DNA from: Phoronis australis
Lineage: Eukaryota; Phoronida; Phoronidae
Assembly (NCBI GenBank): GCA_002633005.1
Contig: NMRA01000299.1
Coordinates: 448,502 to 473,326, forward strand
Direction of reading: 5' to 3'
Length of the DNA: 24,825 nt
Below, piece by piece: positions 1 through 11,400 of this stretch. Every line of letters starts with the position of its first letter. The first letter of the stretch is position 1. The notes under the pieces are model-generated. The model did not search any database. It had not been told where the DNA came from and worked only from the letters and a program-made list of their open reading frames with translations. A program made the position numbers and the translations under genes.

Positions 1-600
1 CCCCCCCCCCCCCCTTGGCTGCCTTAAGCAAAAATGGAACAGCAACAGCGTGAAGCGCGAGGAAATCTTGAGTAAGCAACTATAGGACGCGGAGAATGGG
101 GTGCCCCCACGCAGATCGCGGCGCTCTCGTTTTTTTAGTCCAACGATAGGTTTTCCGAATAGATGGTTCACACACCCGGCTCCCGCAACTTCGGGCCTGA
201 GCTACACATGCAATCGCCGCACTTTGCCCGATTCCCCGAGACAACATGTTGCCCCCCATATGGTATCCTATGTCTGCCACTGCACATGGGCGGTGCATCA
301 TAGGGGGCTGGGGGGCTATAGCCCCACTTTTTTCAGTGCTACACCGCACATGGTCTATAGGCGATGCACTGAGGGGGCTTTAGCCCCAACTTTTTTCAGT
401 GCTGCGCCGCCCATGACCAAGGGGTGCTCGGGAGGCTCAAATGGGCCCCTCAAGTTAACGAATTGGGCAAAAAGGTCCGTCTAGGTGAAACAAAAAGTCC
501 GAGTAAACGAGACAAAAGTCCACAAAATCCACGGTATGTCGGCGCGGGTGAACAATTGATTTGAGGGCATGAACCTAGTGGCCCCCGTTTTTTTTTAGTA
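1..600. repeat. GC-rich repeat block at contig edge
   Basis: It begins with fourteen C and is richer in GC than the rest of the window. A 62-bp unit occurs twice in tandem (311-355 and 373-418): a self-complementary GGGGGCTATAGCCCC-type hairpin, then a CTTTTTTCAGTGCT core and a CCGC-CATG-rich tail. Similar pieces precede it around 285-310. The open frames on both strands here are by-products of high GC and the repeat. It is probably a fragment of a transposable element. Confidence 0.5.
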
Positions 601-941
601 GTTGATTTTGTTCAATAAAAGGTCCCCATACCGAGAAATNTGCGCATGGTTACAAAAAGCAGAGAATTACACAATTACACTAGAAAATAACGTTTATTAG
701 ATTGTTTTTTTTTTCACTTAAACGGGTGTAACGGACAAGGTGAGTGTCAGTTGACTCCCTTATTTTACGTTCACCCCTGCCGGCCTTTAACTTTACATGT
801 TGATACAAGTTTCACGGCGAGGTGACGAGCAGAACTATGCCTACCCCGCGGGTTGTGTGCAATTTTGAGGACTGTGGGTGCTGAATACACAGTGGTGCCT
901 AGCTGTCTTGACCACACACCTATCTGGCTGACTAGGTTTAC

Positions 942-1307
942 GCGAGTGCGGTTTAGAATTTCTTGAATAGATGTTTCTCAAAACAGTGCAAACTGTGAGG
1001 AAAATATGTTGAATTTCCTTATTTCTTGTTTGAAAGTTTTCTATTGCTTCATAAGGAAATTTGAATGGCATTTGAATGTCAACAACAGAAACTGTGTTTT
1101 TGCGGCAACTACTGTTGTTTAATGAAAACAGATTGAGCAATTCTCGGAACGCATGCTCAAACTCTTGTCCGGCAACAGGTGAAACATGGGAGAAGGCGCA
1201 TTCCATGAGATTTGGAAACATAGTAGATGGCTCATCCCACGGGGTTTGGGGGGTGCCGTCAAGAAATTTTCCAAATTTATTGGTGTTAACATGTATTTTT
1301 TGTTCAT
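942..1307 (-). CDS. Candidate internal exon, unknown protein
   Basis: A minus-strand frame stays open from the TGA at about 1312-1310 down to 841. It is bounded by a possible acceptor (TTACCCTTGAG ending at 1308) and a possible weak donor (GTAAAC at 941-936). The translation includes KFLDGTPQTPWDEPSTM, followed by MFPNLMECAFSHVSP from codons at 1221. It reads like ordinary globular protein: mixed hydrophobics, acidic and aromatic residues, and little low complexity, although the DNA is AT-rich. I do not recognise a domain. Neighbouring exons were not found within the window. It may be part of a gene extending left, a decayed gene, or chance. Confidence 0.25.
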
Positions 1308-1321
1308 CTCAAGGGTAATCA

Positions 1322-2559
1322 TTACTGCTGTTTATGAGTTAAACTCCAAAATTCGCTGAAATTTCTCTTTATGGCAGCCATTTAGCCTACAGTACTTCTG
1401 AGTATCTAATTTGTTGGATATGTACTACAGTCATCAAAGATTGTACCCTCCCCTCCCCATAGTCTTTTCGACATGTACGAGTTTCTTTCAAACAACTCCT
1501 AGTGACGATACTATCGCAAAAAAGTATCGACATTTCATAAAACCATTGGAAATATTTCATGTGTGTAATTCACAAATAGTGGTCTTCCTGTTGTCGGTTA
1601 AAACGTCAACCCTTTCGATGTCGATCTGTACTATGGTATGTTTCAATACAATCATTTTTGGTTGTCTTGATACCGCTGTGCTTTGCACGAATTTTTATAT
1701 TTTTTATGAATGTTATCTTCCCCTTGTGACAGTGCCGGATTTATAGAGGTACAAAGAGGCAATAGCCCTAGGCTGTGCCTCTGAGAGAGGACCCCTTCTG
1801 ATAGGGGACCCCTTTTATGAAAGGCTACGTATCATTAAAAATGGAAAAGTGACAGTTAATTCCACCATAGTGTGACCCTCCTAACACAAACGGTTGTACA
1901 AGTTCACTAATCTAGGAAAATAGAGGTAATCGATTCCGTCATTGGGCCGTCCCTCCGTGAGCGGTTGTTTAAGAAGTTATGAATAAAATAACACGAAAAC
2001 GGTGGCTGCAAGGATGTCGTTTTTTAATGTTTATTAAGAAATCTTCAGAATACAATGAATATGCATAACCCAGAAAGCGCCAAGAGGCAAGGATGTCGTC
2101 AACGGTTTTATCAAGTGGCATACAATTTCGAGAAAACGAAAAGAAAGCGACTGGTGACTGAATTATCCCTAGCCAGAGAAGATTCAAAATTGTCTTTTTT
2201 TAATTTAATGGTCCATTGAATTAATGTGCTCCGCAAAACCTGTCCTTTACACATTTTCGTGACTTTCGAAATAGATGTATGAAAGATTAGGTGCACGTGC
2301 GTTTTGACGATCTATGAAGCAAAAATAGAGCCCTTTACAATGACTTGGCCAGGGTCTTCAATGGGTAAATCAAGCGCTGATAGTTATCAAGCGTTCTCTT
2401 GAAATCTACAATGCCCCTAGCACCACGCCTATGCCAGTTGCCAGGGAAACTCTGACGCCAGTTATTTGGGGACACGTGCCCCTCTCTCGCATCCTACATG
2501 TATGCTTTCTTCCAACCAACAACGTAACTGATTTTTTAACACCCCCTTTTCTCAAAATA
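1322..2559. other. Stretch with no gene seen
   Basis: AT-rich DNA. The only structure noted is a short imperfect tandem around 1786-1827, two copies of GGACCCCTT followed by TCTGATAGG or TTATGAAAGG. The plus-strand open frame 1411-1746 has no domain and a TA-driven composition. Confidence 0.5.
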
Positions 2560-2712
2560 TCAATCTTTGGCATAATGCAGATTGCCACAGACGTGCACTT
2601 GAATGCCGCAAGGGCATCCAAGACATGACTGACAGCCAAGGTATTTATTCTCCACCATGTGGTTTCCTTCCTTCCTTCCGTCGGCAAATGTTCCACCAGA
2701 ATAACACAGCAT
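2560..2712 (-). CDS. Small Cys-rich open frame, doubtful
   Basis: ATG at 2712 and TGA at 2562-2560 give 50 residues. The second half has a dense cysteine cluster, GCQSCLGCPCG at 26-36 plus Cys42, with spacings resembling a small metal-binding knuckle. There is no signal peptide, and I find no splice partner. A GGAA microsatellite (about 2667-2680) lies inside it, and a longer frame overlaps on the same strand from a GTG at 2717. With only 50 codons this may be chance; the Cys pattern is the only reason to list it. Confidence 0.12.
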   Translation of the reverse strand: MLCYSGGTFADGRKEGNHMVENKYLGCQSCLGCPCGIQVHVCGNLHYAKD

Positions 2713-3858
2713 GTCACTGATGCGAATATATAAAATTTTGCAAAAATAATTTATTACAATAGCGTGTAAGAAAACGAACTTTCAATGAAGTGTCTCGAAA
2801 GTTGCAGTAAATCAAAAATGCATAAAACATCCATTTCAACAACTTTATTGTTAGTATATTCTATGTACACAACAGACAATAGTAACATTTTATTTACACA
2901 AGGTTTGAGCACTATTAACAACCACATGACTTCAAGGACTGGCCTACATAACTAAGTGACCTTAATTTCACCCCAAACATTTCACCAGATGTTTCCCATA
3001 TACTAATTGTGTTACTTGTTGACATTTATTTTCTGTAGAACTCAGACACAGTGTTGGCAATCCAGAAATAAAGCATATGCCAAAAGCCCATGACTACATA
3101 TTTCCTCCACTTTTTGCGTTAGCCTTGAACAAGAAGAATGAAAGAACAAAGCAAAAACCACTGTCAAAGAGACAGGGTAACAACCAATCAGTGACTGAGA
3201 AACTTAGTTCAAAACCAGTCAAATCAAAATATGAAAACAAATAACAGCAACTTTTAAATTAGTGGTCAATTGATACAAACTCCTCGTGCATGTGCCCTTC
3301 AAAAAGACTTTCATCCATCTGTGAACCCAGGTTTTATCTGGTTATCAAGAAAAACACCAATCTGACCCCAAGAGGTCTTAAACAGCCCTATATTTAGTCA
3401 GAATGGATGCCATGGAGTCTGGTTGCACATAAATAACAGGGATCTGTTTCAATACCATGTCGTACCTTACCAAAGTTTTTTCACACAGGAAACTTACAAC
3501 CATTTGTAAGTTAACGCTCAAATCCCCAATTACATTATATGACAAAAAACAGATATTATTGGAACTACAATGATGCAACACATGTCTTATTGTTCGCCAA
3601 ATGAATAACTGGATTTTTGGTCAGACTAAACAAATAGCTCCAAAAATAGTTGCAAAATGATACTAAATAGTCATCAGCAGAATAAACAATAACAAGAGTA
3701 TTTTATACAGTTTCCTGCAACAGTAGTTCCATTTAAATTAAATTGGTGAGTGGCAAATTTAGACAATAACTGTACATGACATGTCACCTTAACACCTATA
3801 AATCGCAACATGAGAAACAATTTCTATTCAATCTTCCACAGTGGCTGAATTTATATAT
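2713..3858 (-). other. UTR-like AT-rich stretch
   Basis: No coding frame of note. Minus-strand AATAAA-type signals (TTTATT on the plus strand) sit near 2751, 2889 and 3026. The texture is that of a long 3' UTR for a minus-strand transcript ending near 2750-2890, which would fit the candidate exon at 3859-4077. This is an inference. Confidence 0.3.
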
Positions 3859-4077
3859 TCAACTATGTGAATAGAGTTCACTGGTAAGCTTCAACAGAAG
3901 AGCCACAGCCACGAAACTTAAACGAGAGCGCTCGGAGGAGCGACACTTGGCGGAATTAATCGAAAAGACGACGATGGGTAGGACGACGACAATTATGACA
4001 ATCAAGGCGGCAATTATGAATAACACAATAACATTCATGTGACTAGCGAAGAAATCAAGTAGAGAGCATACAATCAA
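3859..4077 (-). CDS. Candidate terminal exon with a membrane segment
   Basis: Minus-strand TTCTTTATTGTAG ends at 4078 and makes a fair acceptor. From there the frame is open for 72 codons to a stop at 3861-3859. Residues 14-38 (MNVIVLFIIAALIVIIVVVLP) form one strong transmembrane helix. It is followed by a basic, Ser-rich stretch (AKCRSSERSRLSF) and a second weaker hydrophobic patch. Codons are GC-richer than the flanks. No upstream exon was found; the ATG at codon 14 could also start a 59-residue micro-protein. The run of GTC/ATT codons could be partly low complexity. Confidence 0.25.
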   Translation of the reverse strand: MIVCSLLDFFASHMNVIVLFIIAALIVIIVVVLPIVVFSINSAKCRSSERSRLSFVAVALLLKLTSELYSHS

Positions 4078-4429
4078 CTACAATAAAGAACAATAGATGG
4101 CGCAACATGACGGCCAAGCCATGCTTTGTTCCCACATTCCAAAATTGGTGGGGCTATGTGACAGTCTGCAGAGCAAAGTTATGTTTACAATAAGTGTTTG
4201 GCCTGGAATTCTACAGTCTACACTAGGACAGTGCTGGCTGGGTCAGACAGGGACAACTAGGCATAACCAAAACAAAGTGAACTGAAAGCCAGCCAGCTGC
4301 GTGCTTGCATAGATAGGTGACCGAAGGAAAAACGTTATCCAAAAATCTCGAATAATTCAAAAGTAGACGTCGTAGCGCAAAATGGAAAATATCTTCTGGA
4401 AGCCCGTTCAAAACTCTATCTAAGATGAT

Positions 4430-5004
4430 AGTTTGGCAAACATCCAAAAAAATTTTGAAAAAATTGAAAATTTGCTGTATTTTTTTGAAATTCAAAGTCA
4501 AATAACTCGAAAACGGTAAGCCTGAGAAATACGCTCTCACAGACTTTTTGAAAGGCAATACTTAAAGGAATCCACATGTAAAAATTCAAGTCATTTGCTC
4601 TTCCCGTTAAAAACGCGACAGCAGAACGATTGAAACCGTGTGAACATGGGCCACAGCCGCCATCTTGAAAGTGGCTTCAGGTTCAATAAACTTTTATAAA
4701 AGCTTATTAAACTCAACAAACACGTGACCAGTTTGAAAGTGATTGATTCGCAAATGCGCCCTCTACAGGAGAAAACGTTTTTGGCCATATTTCGGGGTGC
4801 GCATGCGCCACTTCCAATATTTCCACCATCTTTCACCGGAAGTCAACGATTTTCAGCACACTTGTAGCACATATGTATCCGATCATGACCAAAAACAATA
4901 GGCTTCCAGGACTTTTTGATCTACACGTCGTGTGCAAATTTCGTGAAAATCGGACGAAAATTGCGACCTGTAGAGTGTGAACAAAAAAAAAAGAAAAAAA
5001 AAAC
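4430..5004 (+). repeat. Dispersed repeat with poly(A)-like tract, probable old retroelement
   Basis: The block contains AAATTTCGTGAAAATCGG (4936-4953) followed by GTAGAGTGTGAAC and then an A-rich tract (4982-5004). Words of this type (AAATTT-GTGAAAATCGG) are, from general knowledge, scattered through many marine-invertebrate genomes. The A-tract suggests a retroposed end. The minus-strand open frames 4223-4558, 4591-4836 and 4833-5084 lie in it and have no recognisable domain. Confidence 0.4.
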
Positions 5005-5202
5005 TTGACGACAGAGCAACATACTTGTCGGAATTCGAAGAATTTCGCCAAGTAATTATTAAAGTTTGAACTTTCTGACTCCACCTCGGCCTAAATAGTG
5101 CTGCGGAGGACTTATACTTTACACAGAGCAGTCCTCAATGTATAGTCCAGCCGACATGACAATGACATATGGTGTGAATCAGATCTCATGATGAATGATT
5201 GG

Positions 5203-5208
5203 TTTATT
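5203..5208 (-). terminator. Poly(A) signal AATAAA of the MDR gene
   Basis: On the minus strand AATAAA lies 26 nt beyond the TAA, so the predicted 3' UTR is short (roughly 40-60 nt). Weaker T-rich alternatives occur further on, and a longer transcript cannot be excluded. Confidence 0.55.
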
Positions 5209-5233
5209 GGCCAATCCCTGACCTTAAAGTGAT

Positions 5234-5497
5234 TTACGACTGGGCCACTTGCAAGACTGCCCTGCCCAGTATCTTTGAGTTACTGAGATCCTGGTATACT
5301 TGAGTTGCCTCTGACACAGGGAATGTGCTGTAGTTAGGAGGCACTATTAATTTATCTGCAACCATGTAAACAAGATCAGTAAGCTGTTGGATGGTACCAC
5401 GTCTCACTCCCACAATACTCTGACCTTTCTCAGCCAGAGCCGACAGACAGACAGGGATGGTGTACTTGGAGTTGCCACCAACCAGGAGCAAACCATT
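5234..5497 (-). CDS. MDR exon 6 (codons 267-353 and stop)
   Basis: Acceptor TTTTTTCCAG precedes AATGG in phase 0, and the stop is TAA at 5236-5234. It begins NGLLLVGG, the strand found in nearly all MDRs just after the cofactor domain's last crossover. It then has SIVGVRRGTIQQLTDLVYMV, a substrate-domain helix, and ends with SKILGRAVLQVAQS, matching the family's terminal GR-hydrophobic strand. Confidence 0.92.
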   Translation of the reverse strand, partial: NGLLLVGGNSKYTIPVCLSALAEKGQSIVGVRRGTIQQLTDLVYMVADKLIVPPNYSTFPVSEATQVYQDLSNSKILGRAVLQVAQS

Positions 5498-8400
5498 CTG
5501 GAAAAAACAAATGCCACACAGGTGTGAGAGTCTATACCTCAGTAAATCAGTATTTTGCAACACAGTAAACAAGGACAGAAACCAAAGTACAGGAAAATGC
5601 ACAAATTTCAGTCACTATCTTAGTAAGGTGAAACCTAGCTAGTCTGACGGGCAGGGTGTACAAAAAGAACAAGCATGCCGTATTATTCTTTGCTTTACGC
5701 ATGCACGACTGATGTGAATTTTCTTTCATGTAAAAACTTAATATATATATACGTGAGTGCTGAAAGACGAATATACACAAAAAATCTTTAAAACTCAGCA
5801 CATCTTATGTTCAAAATTAGGCCAATAAGATTCTTATTCAGCTTTTCTACAAGCTGTAAATACACTGAAACTCAAAGTGTACATCACCGGTGTCTCACAA
5901 AGTACTCAATGAGTGGTGGGAAAAGTCAGTCTGCTCTTTGGACATCATACAAAACTTACGAAATAGGTAAATGAAAAGCTGTGCCCAGCACATTACAGCC
6001 CATCCAAAAAATAAACATCAGTTTTGCCTCCTGGCACAGAAAAAACAAAAAAAAATCATGGAAAATATAAAAATATAATGCAATACATTTTGACTTACAA
6101 TTTTGAACTGTTTTCTTTAATCACCCAACAAAGAGAAAACCCATTTCCCACTAATTACGAAAACATCTCAATGTTCATAGAGAGCAACAAAAGTTCACAT
6201 ACTCAATGACACACTCAGCTAGTTATATCAACAAAAAACACAAACAACTTATTCATTTTAAGGGTATAATCGGTCAACCAACATTTCAATTACTTGCCTG
6301 CTGCATTACATAGATGGTAGTAAACAAGTTAACAAGGATGCCAGGGGATACTTGTTACACCAGTTGTATTACTATAGGGATTTTATGTATCACTACATGT
6401 GATGACTCAGGGTTATTGACAAGTCAGTGCATTTATCTACAAAACTTATGATTTCAACTGGGTAAAAGCAGACATTTTGTAAAAGGTTTCTTTGACTTTT
6501 TACCGATCTGCCATTAATTGGGTCACGTGACTATGTCTTCTTTAGTAAAATTTACATTGGTAGCAAAACAACAGTATCAATAACATGACCAAAGTTCCTT
6601 AAACTCGAACATTCTTCATGATGAAATCTCAAAAACACAATATTCTAAATAATCGTGTCATTTTATAAAACTTTTACTTTTTCTGAAATTCTTTACCAAT
6701 GTTCTGTTGAGTGTCGAACTTTGTTCCATGGATACCAATGGAACGGAATAAAGATTCATGAGCATCTCATTTTTTGATAGCCCTCATGCAAAAGTGGAAC
6801 TTTTAAAAAAATCTTAACATTTTAGAGAACAGCATGGTATCTGAAAGTTTTACATGAATCCGATCAGTCATTTCTGAGACATGCCGTTATTTGGCCATTT
6901 CCTAAGGTTAAAAACTTACAACTGTATCAAGTCTTACAGTTGTAATATTACTGAGACAGCACAACAATATAAGATTGATATTTTCTAACAGAGGCTAGTG
7001 TAATTGAACCTTTCAAAATGTTGGCGATGGAAATCAGTACATATGGATGTTAGCCTTGAGTGTTTGATTAACTGACCTGTTTGCCTAACCGCCTTGTACA
7101 TTCATCTAATTGGGCAAACTCACATTTCAAGACAAGATTTGTATAAACAGCCAATGCCTATGCTACAGGATACCAAGAATGTTCTCAAAACAGGCTGAAT
7201 GATTACGAAGCTAATTTAAACTATTGAAGATGCAAGTTCTTTAACTATTTCCACCTAGCCCAATTTCCTTAAGACCTGGCTACCATGTATGCAAATGCAC
7301 AGGAGTGTCACAGACGAAAATTGAATATCTTTTTCTTTTCCAAAGTATGAAATAACTCTTCCACAGAATTTATTCAAAATATAGAAATATAGAAAAAAAC
7401 AGTACAAAAAGATTGCAGAGTCAAAAACAGAACCACAGTAACCATCCTTTAACCTTTATCAACTCTTTGACTTGGTTTCTGCATCAAAAATGACTAGCTA
7501 CACCGCTACAAGACCAATAACATTGATTTTTTCAAGGCTAGAATAACTTTTCTCCCAAGTCAGCATAGGCAAGTTAGAAACACCAATTGCTTCACTTATT
7601 CTTCACCCTACGACCACGTGTGCATTGTTCTTAATGATCCACAAACTTCCAACAAGTTAGCAACAATACTTACATTTCCAAGGAGTTTCATTGACCTTGA
7701 CATCGACCTTGGTGAGCTGACATAGTCAATGATAATGTCACATGGCTGGCGGCAAACACAACTAGCCTTCTCGATCAACTCCTGTTCATACTCTTGCTCA
7801 TCCCAGTTCACAACATCTGTGCAGCCATAGTCGAGGGCAAGCATCAACTTCTCAATCTAAGAGATCAATGGAAATTCCCTTAAATACATTTTCTTTGGCA
7901 ACTAGAAGGTGGTAGGCCTCCGTAATGCTTTGACAAGACCTAGCTTTGGTAAAAACCTAAACAGACCTACAATTTTAGTTTACGCTGGCAGAGTAAAATT
8001 GACCGACAACTTGAGATGGACTTTACCTTAAGTAAACAAAACTGGTAACTGGACCTAAACTTTTGTTACTTGTTATTCTGTTACCCTGCCGTTCAATTTG
8101 TAGAGAGATCAAATTCTGGCTCAATGAAGTTAACATTATGTCTCAAATACATATGTGGTTCTTCGCAATATTTGCTTTGAAATTCAATGCAGTAACATAG
8201 CATCTTTATTAGTTTTCCATTTTTTCAAAATCAAAAATTCACCTGATATTAACTTAAGTGGTGCGTCATGGTTCAGCTGCATAGATACTCACATCACAAT
8301 CAGCAACATAGATATCCACTTGCTCACAACGGGATCCAAGAATTTGACGTGCAATTCTGACAGTCCATAATCCAAGACCTCCAGCACCAATAATAAAAAT

Positions 8401-11400
8401 CTTACAGTGGCCACCTGAAATAATAAAAAATATGTCAATACGACAAAAAAAGAGTGTGAAAAATAATAGAACAGTATCTAACATCACTTATTCTTTAACC
8501 TTTAGATTTAACTTATAAAGATTAAATTGTACCAGTTGTAAATTCATAAGAATCAATGTAAATTGAATTGCCTCTGTCCTTGAAAAACAAGGAATCAAAC
8601 TATGATTTTTTATTGGCTAAAATCACAAAATATTTACCTTTTCTCTTGAGCCTGGCTTCCACTGTGGGCATAGCACGTTCTAAAGCATTGTATGCAGTTA
8701 AGCCACCAGATGGCAACAGAGCAGCTACTTCCAGAGGTAGCGTGTTTGGCACGTGAACAAGCTGATTAACATCCTTTATGGCAATGTATTGCTGATATCT
8801 ATAACAGACAACACTTATTTAAAGGTGTTCAGGGTAAACATTTCATCAGAAATCATTACTTCACAAGAATGCTTAAAGACAGCGTCCAGCGGCTAAAACA
8901 CCTTTTTTGACACCAGAAATGTATGTATTGTTCATAAAAAATATTGTTTTTGCTTCTTACATACCACGGAAAGTAATTAATTGTGACGCAAATTACACCG
9001 CTAAATAATTTGTAGTCCCTTCGAACGCCTTAGAAAAAATCTCAACCAATCAGTGTAAAGTGGTTCATATGACATCATCGTGGCCACGAATTTACTGGGG
9101 AGCCACACTGCGTAACAGCTGAGTGCCATTTCTTGAACGTTCTGTACTAGTCAATCTCTGGGCTAAAATGCCTCTTTGAGTGGTGTGCGGGTGTAGCAAT
9201 GTCAGTGGCAATGGGATACATTTGCACAACTTCCCCACCGATCACGTCGTGTGCCGTGCGTGGAATAGATTCGTATCCATGACAAGGCCTGTTGACAAAC
9301 TTTCCCAATGGGCAAGATCTGATTTAGGCTTGGTGCAAAGCTGTATACAAAATCTACATCTTTGCGTCGATGTGGGTAAAAAGGACTAATAAAATTTGAC
9401 GCAGAAATAGTGTCATTAAAAGCTGCACCGCTCTTTGAGTACGCTCTTGGGAGTCGGCGTTTGGCGATTACGACACCTGACCTGAACAGTCTCTTCCCCC
9501 CCCACTTTATTCTTTTATCACTGTTCATGCAATACAGACTATTTTGCAGTTTTAATTTATTACAGACACGCACAATGTTGTGTTGCTACTAAATTTTCAA
9601 TTTTTTTGAGCTTGAACGAGTCAAAATGGCGGCGATTACGGGTTGCAGCATTTCAAAGCGACTTATTTTGAAAATTGAGTTTCTAATATAAAATTTTCAA
9701 TGAATTTGATTATAATGGCATTGTACGAAAACATCAAGCTGATATGTGCTGATATGTCTATGGTTCACACCTTCGGCTTCAAAAAGACATAAATGGAAAG
9801 TTCCTAACGCCAAAGTTTTTGTATCAAACAAATTACACTTTATAATAAACAATGTGAAATTGCTGATAACAATTCAGACGAAGCGTTTTGTTTTTCCGGC
9901 TGTTTCGACAGCCCCAGTCCCACTCCCGGGGATTCCCATACGGGCCTGTATTAGAATATGTGCTAAATAATTGAATAAAAATTCTAAAGGTAGTGATTTT
10001 GATTAATTTTAATATTAACTGATTTTCCTCGTATTTTGCACTAAATTAAATGGCCAGTCATCTCTTGATTCCAATACTCTGGAGACACGGTGAAAGGCAA
10101 ATTCGTTGTAAGGATTATGTCATAGACTACTCAATTTTTTTTTGGCGCTAAATGGGGTTCGTGATGGGGCTACTTTATTGTCAAAGGCCTACTTAATTAA
10201 CAACTAGGGTATGCTATGACACAGTATTTTGATGTTTTTCATCAATAAATGTATTTTAGATGTAAAAATAGTCATTTTGGCACCATACTTGGCCTTTAAA
10301 TGACTGCAGGTCATTCCTGAAACCAGAAATATTCATTGCCAATGTTTCATATCAAAGAGGCAAGTGAAGTTGGACAGTGGACTGGTTTATCAGTTCCTTG
10401 GTGGTTTGGGTATTGTGGCTCACAGCCATTCCAACTGGAGTGCAAAACTGGGTAGGTTTTTTCCACAACAATGCATCGAGTTTTTGCCAGAAAAAGTGCG
10501 ACGGCATTCTGCTAAGGCAAAAACACAAACATGACTCAAATTTCATGCCATGTTTTCATATTCTTATTTGCGAAAAACAACTGCAATTACTGACCATGTC
10601 AACCATTTTATGAGCAAAAAATAAAAATTAACTGATAAATAAACCTTATGTGCAAACACAGAAACCTTGACTTTGAGATGTCTGTCTTTAAGATATACAA
10701 TATAGTTTTTCACCTTGTAAAGCGATACCCTTACCACCGAGTTATGTCATGACTCTGTTTTACCAATAACTAGCTGTATAGCATGTTTATGGTAATCAAA
10801 AATCAAAAATATTAGAATTATACTATCTGGTACTCAAATATACCGGTACATAAAATATGTTTGAAACCTCTAACTGCATAATAGTTAGACTCTGTGAATT
10901 CTGCCCTTTTTCCTTAAACTATACCAGACTGTCTACAATAATTTGTCTCGTGAAACCAAAAAAGGTCAGACTTTTCAAACATGGCTCAAACACAGTGCAG
11001 GATCGCGAGAACACTGAGTAATTATCCCCCCAATGCGCTACTGAAATGAAAATATGGTTACGAAAAACCTTCTCCTGTACATCAGCCCCTAACATTTGGG
11101 TCACAGAAATTCAAACTGATTCTTAATTCTGACGATTTATATGTGGGGAAGCAACTAACCTGAAAATAGACTTGGCAGTTCATAAAATCAACGAAAATAG
11201 CCACCAATGCAACATTTTCAGTTGATTGCAATTCTTTAACTTGGGACAGCTAACATTAGGTATTTCTAAAATTTGATATATGCTCTGACCTCATGGAGGT
11301 AGAGCAATCAAAGCTCACCCAGGTCATTGCTCTTGCTATGAGCCAAACGCAAACATTCTGAATGTCTTTGAATCAATGCTACAATATCATTTCAATACTA

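Noticed and set aside
101-484. 127-residue plus-strand frame and the overlapping 89-residue minus-strand frame
   Set aside because: Both run through a GC-rich tandem repeat, contain no domain and mirror each other.
1411-1746. 111-residue plus-strand frame
   Set aside because: AT-driven composition, no domain, no splice context.
2406-2717. 103-residue minus-strand frame from a GTG
   Set aside because: No ATG near its start and no recognisable domain; it overlaps a Cys-rich frame in another register and neither is proven.
9202-9573. 123-residue minus-strand frame
   Set aside because: Antisense shadow of the THAP-like frame 9168-9389, with no domain of its own.
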